Shown here: positions 1 through 5,468 of the stretch, one piece after another
Numbering within the stretch: position 1 is the stretch's first letter
Layout: each line of letters begins with the position of its first letter
Assembly (NCBI GenBank): GCA_002167265.1
Contig: NHDJ01000032.1
Coordinates: 6,405-11,872 of the forward strand
Length of the DNA: 5,468 nt
Source of the DNA: Verrucomicrobia bacterium TMED56
Lineage (GTDB): Bacteria; Verrucomicrobiota; Verrucomicrobiia; Opitutales; Seribacteraceae
Direction of reading: 5' to 3'
Program-made: the position numbers and the translations under genes
Notes under the pieces: generated by a model
Seen by the model: only the letters and a program-made list of their open reading frames with translations
Databases searched by the model: none
What the model was told of the DNA's origin: nothing

Positions 1-555
1 GCTATCTTGGCCAAGAAGAAAGGCATTGAGGTAAATCCTGAGCTTATGGTTCCCTTGGTTGGGTTTCCGCGTGAACTTGAACTTCAAGTGGGGGTAATTC
101 ATGAGACTGCGAAGAAAGTTTTTGCAGCTAAGGGAGAAAAAGTAAAATATCTTGTTGGAACAATGATCGAAATTCCACGGGCTGCTCTTGTTGCCGATGA
201 AATTGCGAGAACTGCTCAATTCTTTAGCTTTGGAACGAATGACCTGACTCAAACAACAATGGGTATGAGTAGAGATGACTCTGGAAGTTTTCTTCCCAAC
301 TACACTGAATTGGATATTTTGGATGCCAATCCATTTGCTAGTGTTGACCAAAGTGGCGTGGGACAATTAATGGAAATTGCTGTTAAAAAAGGCAAGTCAT
401 CACGTCGAGGAATAAAGCTCGGAATTTGCGGCGAGCACGGCGGGGATCCAAGCAGTGTAGAATTCTGTCATAAGATAGGATTGAATTATGTAAGTTGTTC
501 TCCATTTCGAGTTCCTACAGCTCGTCTAGCCGCAGCCCAAGCTGCCGTTAGCTGA
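1..555 (+). CDS. ppdK: Pyruvate, phosphate dikinase, C-terminal part (5' end outside window)
   Basis: This cytoplasmic enzyme interconverts pyruvate + ATP + Pi and phosphoenolpyruvate + AMP + PPi. The frame is open from base 1, so only the last ~184 residues of a protein that is usually about 870-900 residues long are present. What is visible is the C-terminal PEP/pyruvate-binding TIM-barrel domain: [11 protein letters not shown] near the left edge, [17 protein letters not shown], then [16 protein letters not shown] starting at codon 78, and the loop [18 protein letters not shown] whose cysteine (codon 427-429) is the family's catalytic cysteine. The end [19 protein letters not shown] is the standard PPDK C-terminus, so the 3' end is intact. 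The longer loops and the SRDDSG segment fit PPDK better than PEP synthase or PTS enzyme I. A strong hairpin with a T tract follows 34 bases after the stop. The assignment is very secure; regulation cannot be judged because the promoter lies outside the window. Confidence 0.97.
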   Translation, partial: AILAKKKGIEVNPELMVPLVGFPRELELQVGVIHETAKKVFAAKGEKVKYLVGTMIEIPRAALVADEIARTAQFFSFGTNDLTQTTMGMSRDDSGSFLPNYTELDILDANPFASVDQSGVGQLMEIAVKKGKSSRRGIKLGICGEHGGDPSSVEFCHKIGLNYVSCSPFRVPTARLAAAQAAVS

Positions 556-589
556 TCTTGCTTGGTTGAGCATATCAAACATTCTTTAT

Positions 590-634
590 ATGGGGTTCAG
601 GCAAAGAGTTTGTCTGAACCCCATGTTAATTTTT
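590..634 (+). terminator. Strong intrinsic terminator after ppdK, abutting the hflX start
   Basis: Arms 590-605 (ATGGGGTTCAGGCAAA) and 609-624 pair along 16 positions with a single G-U wobble (601:613). They close on the triloop GAG (606-608), and GTTAATTTTT follows at 625-634. This is the classic shape of a rho-independent terminator and lies 34 bases after the ppdK stop. It ends one base before the hflX ATG at 636, so it also occupies the place where the hflX leader should be. It could therefore act on hflX as an attenuator or as a hairpin over the ribosome standby site. The structure is read directly from the sequence; its activity is inferred. Confidence 0.8.
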
Positions 635-635
635 A

Positions 636-1937
636 ATGTTTGAAGTTAAAGAAAAGCCTCGTCTTGTTGAAAAGGCTTTTCTTTTAGCAGTGGTTTTGCG
701 GGAAGATGAAAGAGAAAATGCGGAGTCTCTTTTAGATGAGCTCGAAGAATTGGTTTCTAATCTAGGTATTGGAATTTCACAAAAAAAAGTAGTTCGTGTA
801 CGTAAAACTTTTCCTGGATACCTTTTGGGAAAGGGTAAATTTAATGAAATCCTAGAAAAGGTTAAGGAAGTTGCCTGTGATGTCATAGTTTTTGATAATG
901 ATTTAAGTCCCAGCCAACAAAGAAATTGGGAGGCAGAATCAAAGGTGTTAGTTATTGATCGTCAAGAAATCATTTTGGATGTCTTTGCCGCCCGAGCTCA
1001 AACCAAAGAAGCTGTACTTCAGGTCAAGCTTGCCCGATTGGAATATTCATTACCCAGATTGCGCCGTGCATGGTCGCATTTGGGCAGACAAAGGGGAGGA
1101 GGAGTAACCCAGAGAGGTGAAGGTGAGGCACAAATTGAGCTTGACCAAAGAATGGTTAGAGATCAGATCACGGCTACAAAAAAAGAAATCAAACAGGTTG
1201 CTAAAACACGAAAGACCAGTCGGAAAAGAAGATTAAGGATTCCATTACCAACAGTTGCGTTGGTTGGTTACACCAATGCGGGGAAATCGACATTACTTAA
1301 CCGGGTATGCGGTTCAGATGTATTATCTGCAGACAAATTGTTTGCTACTTTGGACCCCACTAGTAGACAAGCACGGCTACCGACCGGGAAAAAAATAATT
1401 CTTACTGATACCGTAGGATTTATACGAAAACTTCCTCATAGACTTGTCGATGCATTTAGAGCAACTTTAGAAGAAACACTAGTGGCAAATTTACTTCTCC
1501 ATGTAGTTGATTTATCAAATCCTCAATGCGAAGAACATATGCAAACTACTCTTGCAGTTTTGGAAGAATTGGGAGCTGAAGAGAAAGAAATTCTGACTGT
1601 ATTTAATAAAATGGATTTGTTGGCTAGTGACAGCTTACAAAATTTGAAATTACGCATGAGGAATTTAGACAAAGATGCGATTTTTTTGAGTTGTTCAACG
1701 GGGGAGGGAGTCATTAATTTGCTTAAAGTGATTGAAAAAAAACTAGGCTTAGCCGAGGAAATTCAATCTTTTCTAATACCGCACGATAGGTATGAATTAG
1801 TGGCTAAACTAAGAAATGAAGGCCGTTTGGCAACAGAGGTAGCCGAAGATTTTGGAGTAAAGGTAAGTGCTTATCCAAGCAAAAAGTTGAAACTGGAATT
1901 GTTAGACTACGAAGTCAAAGTTACTTTGGATAAATAA
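636..1937 (+). CDS. hflX: Ribosome-associated GTPase HflX
   Basis: HflX proteins bind the 50S subunit and, in studied bacteria, split stalled or stressed 70S ribosomes; they act in the cytoplasm. The 433-residue length is normal. The N-terminal HflX domain (about 13-190) contains the glycine-rich YLLGKGKFNEI (62-72), VIVFDNDLSPSQQRN (83-97), VIDRQEIILDVFAARAQT (106-123) and RGEGEAQIELDQR (160-172), followed by a basic helical linker rich in K/R (182-201). The G domain shows G1 GYTNAGKST (211-219), G2 LFATLDPT (235-242), G3 DTVGF (258-262), G4 NKMD (324-327) and a G5-like SCSTGEG (352-358). A short C-terminal domain follows (~380-433). ATG 636 is the first start after an in-frame TAA at 627, and the N-terminus aligns with family expectation, but no Shine-Dalgarno sequence precedes it. 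The gene follows the ppdK terminator directly and converges with the small gene at 1943. The family motif usually reads RGPGE(T/K); here it is RGEGEA. Function is secure, physiological role is by family. Confidence 0.96.
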   Translation: MFEVKEKPRLVEKAFLLAVVLREDERENAESLLDELEELVSNLGIGISQKKVVRVRKTFPGYLLGKGKFNEILEKVKEVACDVIVFDNDLSPSQQRNWEAESKVLVIDRQEIILDVFAARAQTKEAVLQVKLARLEYSLPRLRRAWSHLGRQRGGGVTQRGEGEAQIELDQRMVRDQITATKKEIKQVAKTRKTSRKRRLRIPLPTVALVGYTNAGKSTLLNRVCGSDVLSADKLFATLDPTSRQARLPTGKKIILTDTVGFIRKLPHRLVDAFRATLEETLVANLLLHVVDLSNPQCEEHMQTTLAVLEELGAEEKEILTVFNKMDLLASDSLQNLKLRMRNLDKDAIFLSCSTGEGVINLLKVIEKKLGLAEEIQSFLIPHDRYELVAKLRNEGRLATEVAEDFGVKVSAYPSKKLKLELLDYEVKVTLDK

Positions 1938-1942
1938 GAAAA

Positions 1943-2185
1943 CTAACTTTTCTGTCTTTGATTGTAATCAACCCAAGTCACACGCAACATGTTTATTGCA
2001 ATGAAAAAAACTCCAGTCATACAAAATGAAGTCATGCAAGAGACTATAATGATGGTTATCGGGTCCTGAGATGGAACATGGGAGACTAGAATTTCACGCA
2101 TGAAAACGAAAAATATTATTGATAAAATAACATCTATAATGACACCTTTAAAAGAAAATAGGGGCTGCTTTTTTTCATCATTCAT
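1943..2185 (-). CDS. Small hypothetical membrane protein, two predicted TM helices
   Basis: I do not recognise this family. From the ATG at 2185 the product is 80 residues: a short charged N-terminus (MNDEKKQPLF), a hydrophobic segment at about 13-33 (GVIIDVILSIIFFVFMREIL), a short polar loop (SHVPSQDP), a second hydrophobic segment at about 42-67, and a polar C-terminus ending NQRQKS. This predicts a two-helix inner-membrane hairpin with no visible catalytic motif. It lies just downstream of gcvP on the same strand, probably cotranscribed, and its stop is only 5 bases from the hflX stop on the other strand. A longer form starts with TTG at 2221, overlaps the gcvP stop (TTGA) and has AAGGA 5 bases upstream, adding 12 residues (MTQILFSNKYFI). 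I prefer the ATG because its product begins more naturally and the other genes here also lack Shine-Dalgarno sites, but the choice is open. That the reading frame is real is likely, not certain. Confidence 0.6.
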   Translation of the reverse strand: MNDEKKQPLFSFKGVIIDVILSIIFFVFMREILVSHVPSQDPITIIIVSCMTSFCMTGVFFIAINMLRVTWVDYNQRQKS

Positions 2186-2217
2186 AATGAAGTATTTATT
2201 GCTAAATAGGATTTGGG

Positions 2218-5200
2218 TCAAATCAATCCTTGCACATCTTTTGCAGCACTGATGAGTCTTCTTTTGATTTCGTTAACTTCTAGACTCATTAGTTCGGATG
2301 GGGTGATTCTATTGTGAGGTAAAGGAGGCAGATGGTCTAGGTTTTCAAACAAGACAAGATTGCGATTAGCAGATACTTCGTCGACACGGTCTATTGGCGT
2401 AAAATGAGGCGCTGTCTTCAAAACAAATGGATAATCATCAATTATATCTTTAATAGCAATTACCGCATCAGCAAATCGGTCGAGCTCAGATTTTGTGTAG
2501 CTTTCAGTTGGTTCTATCATAAGACCAAAGGCTTCCGGGAAGGCAACAGTAGGAGCATGAAAGCCAAAGTCTAAAAATAATTTACCAATTTGAGGGATTG
2601 CCTGCCCCTTGGGGATGTCATTTTTCTCTAACTTCAAAAAGTCTTCCTCGCTTAGTGTGAGAATGAATTCGTGCATTCTTTGAGAGGCGTTTTCAGATGA
2701 TGGCAAGGTTGGATACCGGTGCTTGATCCTCTCTAGAAGATATCTTGCTGCAAGAACCGCAACCGATGACATTCTGGGAATACCAGCTTTCCCCAAGCGC
2801 AGAAGGTATGAATATGCTCTGACTTTATGACCAAAATTTCCCCAGTTCCTGTGAAAGGAACCGATACTTTTCTTGGGCTCAAACACATCGTAAGTTTGGT
2901 CCTCAAGCTTGATGACTTGTTTGCCTGGCAGAAAGTCCTTTAGTTTTTCAGAGACTGCTACGATCGCGTCTCCGGGACCACCACCACCGTGTGGAATGGT
3001 CCAAGTTTTGTGTAAGTTGTTGTGGACTGCATCTACTCCGAGTTCATTCAAATTTATGACTCCTGCAATTGCATTCATATTTGCTCCATCCATGTAAACT
3101 AATCCACCATATTTATGAACCAAATCGGAAATTTGCTTGAATTCAGTTTCAAAAATTCCTGAAGTGTTGGGGTTGGTTATCATAACTCCGCAAAGTTGAT
3201 CCCCGTGTAATGTCAATTTTGATTTAAAGTCATCGATGTCAATGGTACCTTTCTTGTTTGCTTCAAGGTAGACAATTCCATTCGGATAACCGGCCATCGC
3301 TGCAGTTGCAAAGTTAGTTCCATGAGCAGAACGAGGAATAAGAATAATATTCCGATTGCTTTCTCCATTGCTTCGATGGAAGGCTTGAAATAATTTGATA
3401 CCTACAAGTTCCCCTTGAGCACCTGCTACCGGTTGAGTTGTAACTGCTGAAAGTCCAGTTATTTTCTTAAACCATTCTTGAATTTCGTAAAGAATTTCAA
3501 GAGGCCCCTGACAGTCAGGGAGAGGAGCTTGGGGGTGAATTTGAGAAAAACCGATAAGACTTGCCGCCCAGTCATTAAGAAGCGGATTATATTTCATTGT
3601 GCACGAACCTAGGGGGTAACAACCGTCATCAGGCGAGACATTTAATTCAGAAAGTTTAGTGTAGTAGCTTCTCAGTTCCTCTTCGGGAAAGTTTGTAAGT
3701 TTAACTGAATGCCTACGTAATAATCTATCTGGAATACCATTTGGTTTCCATGATTCAAGAGTATGGCAGGTTGAAAACTCTTCGTTTAAAAATGAGGTAA
3801 GACTGACAATATCTTCTTCAGTGTGAGTGTCGGAGAAAGACAACTTAATTAAGCCCATGTCATCCTTACTTTTACATCTATGACTTACATCCACCCCAAG
3901 GTGCAGGTTACAAGCTCTTGCGTTATTAATAAGAAGTGAAGGAGATTTTTGTGTACGAACGACAACCTCAGTTGGTGATTGAACACCCGCAAATGCTACC
4001 TCAATTCCATCTAGTGAATGGATATGTTCAAGAATCCTTTGCTGAGCACGATGAGCAAGTTCAATGGATTTGCCTAGCCCTCGTGATCCTCTAGATAAAA
4101 GACTTGCACCGGCTAGTGTGGATAGGAAAGCTTGGTTGGAGCAAACATTTGATGTCGCTTTTTCCTTGCGGATATGCTGCTCTCTAGTTGACAAAACCAT
4201 AACATGGCAATCCCTCCCGTTGATGTCTTTTGCTTTTCCCACATATCTGCCTGGTGTACTTCTCAAATCAGATTTTTTGGATTCGTTATGTCTGCATCCA
4301 AAAATCCCCAAACCTGGACCTCCAAAATTTGGTGGGATTGCTAAGTGCTGTGCATCTCCAGCAATAAAATCTACCCCATGCTTTCCAAATTCAGTTGGAG
4401 GTTTTAATCCTCCCTCCCCGAGTAAGAAAGGATCAATGCATGCGATTGATCGGATTTGATGTTCATCACAAAAATCAGTCAGTACATCTACATCTTCTAA
4501 CATACCCAATGAATTAGTCTGTGGAAAAACGAAAGCTGAGTAGGATAGCTTTCGGTCAACGCTGATTTTGTTTAATGCTGCAAGATTACATGTCCCAGTA
4601 CTTTCATCTACATCCAAAAAATCAAATACTATGGATGTCTCTTTCGCTAGGGTTTGTAGGACCTCCATGTCTTCTTTGAAAAGTGTGGATGCAAGCAAAA
4701 CTCTTGAACCTCGCCTACTGGTCCGGATTGCACAGGCAATCGCTTCGTAAATAGCAAAAGACCGATCGTAAAGTGAGGTATTGATCGCTTCAAATCCAGT
4801 AAGAATGGAAATGGCACATTGATAAATCCAATGCGAAATAAGGGTGCCTTGACTTCTTTCGGGTTGGTAAGGGGTGTAGGAGGTCGACAAAGGTCTAAGG
4901 TTAGAAATGAAATCAACTATATCTGGAGTTTTCCAAACTGGCAATTGGTCACCAATAAATGAAGTTCTCAGATTTGAGCGTTTGGAAATTTTAACGAGAG
5001 TATCGCATGCCTCTCCGTAATGCTGCTCTTCAGGCAAATGAATGGGTTGAGGGAAAAAATTCTCGGGGTTGATATGGGAAAATAACTGACTTAAGCTTTT
5101 TATCCCTATTTGCGAAAGCATTTCATTGAGGTCTTCCTCGGAGGCACTTATGTAATGTCTTGTAATTTCGCGCGGAAATTCAGAAGGATCATATGGAAGG

Positions 5201-5259
5201 TTGGTTTGTGTAACCGTACCAGTATTTTTTACTTTATTTCTCAAATTTATATTTCCCAT
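2218..5259 (-). CDS. gcvP: Glycine dehydrogenase (decarboxylating), single-chain fusion of GcvPA-like and GcvPB-like halves
   Basis: The P-protein of the glycine cleavage system is a cytoplasmic PLP enzyme that decarboxylates glycine and passes the aminomethyl group to lipoyl GcvH. The product from ATG 5259 is 1013 residues. The GcvPA half (about 30-492) shows RHYISASEEDLNEML (34-48), SYTPYQPERSQGTL (127-140), FGGPGLG (312-318) and STREQHIRKEKATSNVC (357-373). The GcvPB half (about 506-975) shows YPLGSCTMKYNP (548-559), SAHGTN (644-649), NPNTSGIFE (696-704), DGANMNA (724-730) and LHKTWTIPHGGGGPG (749-763) with the PLP lysine K751 (codon 3009-3007), then KKSIGSFHRNWGNFG (796-810) and MIEPTES (914-920). 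These motifs follow the two-subunit GcvPA/GcvPB type rather than the E. coli single-chain type. There is a ~30-residue N-terminal extension and a ~38-residue C-terminal tail. A TTG at 5268 would add three residues; neither start has a Shine-Dalgarno site. No gcvT or gcvH is in the window. Function is secure. Confidence 0.95.
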   Translation of the reverse strand: MGNINLRNKVKNTGTVTQTNLPYDPSEFPREITRHYISASEEDLNEMLSQIGIKSLSQLFSHINPENFFPQPIHLPEEQHYGEACDTLVKISKRSNLRTSFIGDQLPVWKTPDIVDFISNLRPLSTSYTPYQPERSQGTLISHWIYQCAISILTGFEAINTSLYDRSFAIYEAIACAIRTSRRGSRVLLASTLFKEDMEVLQTLAKETSIVFDFLDVDESTGTCNLAALNKISVDRKLSYSAFVFPQTNSLGMLEDVDVLTDFCDEHQIRSIACIDPFLLGEGGLKPPTEFGKHGVDFIAGDAQHLAIPPNFGGPGLGIFGCRHNESKKSDLRSTPGRYVGKAKDINGRDCHVMVLSTREQHIRKEKATSNVCSNQAFLSTLAGASLLSRGSRGLGKSIELAHRAQQRILEHIHSLDGIEVAFAGVQSPTEVVVRTQKSPSLLINNARACNLHLGVDVSHRCKSKDDMGLIKLSFSDTHTEEDIVSLTSFLNEEFSTCHTLESWKPNGIPDRLLRRHSVKLTNFPEEELRSYYTKLSELNVSPDDGCYPLGSCTMKYNPLLNDWAASLIGFSQIHPQAPLPDCQGPLEILYEIQEWFKKITGLSAVTTQPVAGAQGELVGIKLFQAFHRSNGESNRNIILIPRSAHGTNFATAAMAGYPNGIVYLEANKKGTIDIDDFKSKLTLHGDQLCGVMITNPNTSGIFETEFKQISDLVHKYGGLVYMDGANMNAIAGVINLNELGVDAVHNNLHKTWTIPHGGGGPGDAIVAVSEKLKDFLPGKQVIKLEDQTYDVFEPKKSIGSFHRNWGNFGHKVRAYSYLLRLGKAGIPRMSSVAVLAARYLLERIKHRYPTLPSSENASQRMHEFILTLSEEDFLKLEKNDIPKGQAIPQIGKLFLDFGFHAPTVAFPEAFGLMIEPTESYTKSELDRFADAVIAIKDIIDDYPFVLKTAPHFTPIDRVDEVSANRNLVLFENLDHLPPLPHNRITPSELMSLEVNEIKRRLISAAKDVQGLI
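2227..2231 (-). promoter_or_regulatory. Possible ribosome binding site for a TTG start overlapping the gcvP stop
   Basis: Read on the minus strand, AAGGA inside the last codons of gcvP is followed after 5 bases by TTG (2221-2219), which overlaps the gcvP stop TGA. The spacing is good for a Shine-Dalgarno element and would allow translational coupling to the small membrane gene. It is the only start in the window with such a sequence. It competes with the downstream ATG at 2185, so this site decides the start only if the longer form is real. Confidence 0.3.
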
Positions 5260-5354
5260 AACAAACAATCTATTCGATTTTGTAGTAAAAGAAACAAAGT
5301 ATTATTCACAACCTAACAGGACATGAATTCCTCTGGATTTAAGAACTCAATTTT

Positions 5355-5385
5355 AATGTACTCTATAGAAAATTGATTATGTCAA
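5355..5385 (-). promoter_or_regulatory. Weak candidate sigma70-type promoter for gcvP
   Basis: On the minus strand a perfect TTGACA (5385-5380) is followed after 19 bases by TACATT (5360-5355), which matches four of six -10 positions. The spacing is longer than the optimal 17. Initiation would fall near 5348 and give a leader of about 90 bases before ATG 5259. The -35 box overlaps the stop codon of the upstream partial gene and the perfect palindrome CAATTAATTG (5383-5392). In AT-rich DNA such matches arise by chance, so this is a suggestion only. No other better promoter was seen in the 122 noncoding bases between the two genes. Confidence 0.25.
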
Positions 5386-5468
5386 TTAATTGGAATTGAT
5401 TTAATGAATTTACCGTTATTCCATAAGTTCTTTTCCACCAATTTTTCATTTTCGAAATAGAGTTCTTC
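5382..5468 (-). CDS. Partial hypothetical protein, C-terminal end, MORN-like (YwqK-type) repeat
   Basis: On the minus strand an open frame enters from the right edge and runs 28 codons to TGA at 5384-5382. Its peptide contains YFENEKLVEKNLWNNGKF, with the pattern aromatic-x-E-N-x-K-L followed by W-x-N-G-K. This is how the short MORN-type repeats of YwqK-like proteins read (typically YYENGKLK...YKNGK). Those repeats are found in many secreted or cytoplasmic proteins of unclear function. The composition looks like real protein rather than a chance frame, and the gene would lie directly upstream of gcvP on the same strand. Nothing can be said of its N-terminus, length or location. With only 28 residues visible, both the coding call and the family resemblance are tentative; it could also be an unrelated C-terminus. 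Confidence 0.5.
   Translation of the reverse strand, partial: EELYFENEKLVEKNLWNNGKFIKSIPIN

Noticed and set aside
561..592. Promoter for hflX upstream of the hairpin (TTGGTT 562-567 with TTTATA 585-590)
   Set aside because: Each hexamer matches only about half of its consensus, and the transcript would start inside the hairpin. Not strong enough to annotate.
623..643. Six-codon frame (ATG at 623, TGA at 641-643) overlapping the hflX start
   Set aside because: The ATG is created by the last bases of the hairpin arm, there is no Shine-Dalgarno site, and such tiny frames are frequent by chance.
626..886. 86-codon minus-strand frame opposite the hflX 5' end
   Set aside because: Serine/arginine-rich antisense shadow of the hflX N-terminal coding sequence; its end falls in the terminator T tract. 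The antisense frame at 1523-1714 is rejected for the same reason.
4064..4459. 131-codon plus-strand open frame inside gcvP
   Set aside because: It lies wholly antisense to conserved gcvP coding sequence, its peptide has no recognisable motif, and the gcvP frame fully explains the stretch. The same applies to the smaller plus-strand frames at 2909-3097, 4568-4750 and 5110-5316.
4647..4916. 89-codon minus-strand frame within gcvP in another frame
   Set aside because: It overlaps the conserved GcvPA region (the YTPYQPERSQGT segment) and is a frame shadow with many proline and leucine residues, not a separate gene.
5341..5467. Three AAGAACT-like repeats (5341-5347, 5426-5432, 5461-5467) as possible regulator sites
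   Set aside because: The two distal copies are explained as coding triplets (Glu-Glu-Leu and Lys-Asn-Leu) of the partial right-edge gene, leaving a single noncoding copy.
5260..5468. Glycine riboswitch upstream of gcvP
   Set aside because: A glycine riboswitch before gcvP would be plausible, but the minus-strand leader shows no GGGAGAG-type core, no paired aptamer helices and no expression-platform hairpin, and the noncoding stretch is only about 120 bases.

Overview
The window is ordinary bacterial chromosome. It is AT-rich (roughly 40% G+C judged by eye) and densely packed. It shows no insertion sequences, integrases, CRISPR arrays, rRNA or tRNA genes. By recalled resemblance only, the HflX sequence (the RQRGGGVTQRGEGEAQIELD block and an N-terminus with EKAFLL) looks most like Verrucomicrobiota/Opitutae proteins. 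A marine, AT-rich member of that phylum is a reasonable guess but was not tested.

Layout from left to right. Positions 1-555 (+) hold the last ~184 codons of pyruvate phosphate dikinase, including the catalytic cysteine loop. Next comes a very strong hairpin with a T tract (590-634), the probable ppdK terminator, which ends one base before the ATG of the next gene. Positions 636-1937 (+) encode a complete HflX-type ribosome-associated GTPase. Only 5 bases after its stop lies the stop of a convergent small two-helix membrane protein (1943-2185, -; possible longer TTG start at 2221). That gene sits directly downstream of a large minus-strand gene (2218-5259) encoding glycine dehydrogenase of the glycine cleavage system. 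This glycine dehydrogenase reads as a GcvPA half and a GcvPB half of the two-subunit type joined in one chain. About 120 noncoding bases follow, holding a weak candidate promoter. At the right edge is the C-terminal 28 codons of another minus-strand gene, whose peptide resembles a MORN-type (YwqK-like) repeat.

The genes are housekeeping and do not form one obvious pathway. PPDK interconverts pyruvate and phosphoenolpyruvate, HflX rescues or splits stalled ribosomes under stress, and the P-protein decarboxylates glycine for one-carbon metabolism. The T-, H- and L-protein genes of the glycine cleavage system are not in view. The ATG starts chosen for hflX, gcvP and the small membrane gene have no convincing Shine-Dalgarno sequence.

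I do not see a new defence, mobile or biosynthetic system here. The points most worth a second look are the terminator abutting the hflX start, the single-chain GcvPA-GcvPB architecture with terminal extensions, the unrecognised small membrane protein attached to gcvP, and the partial repeat-type protein at the right edge.
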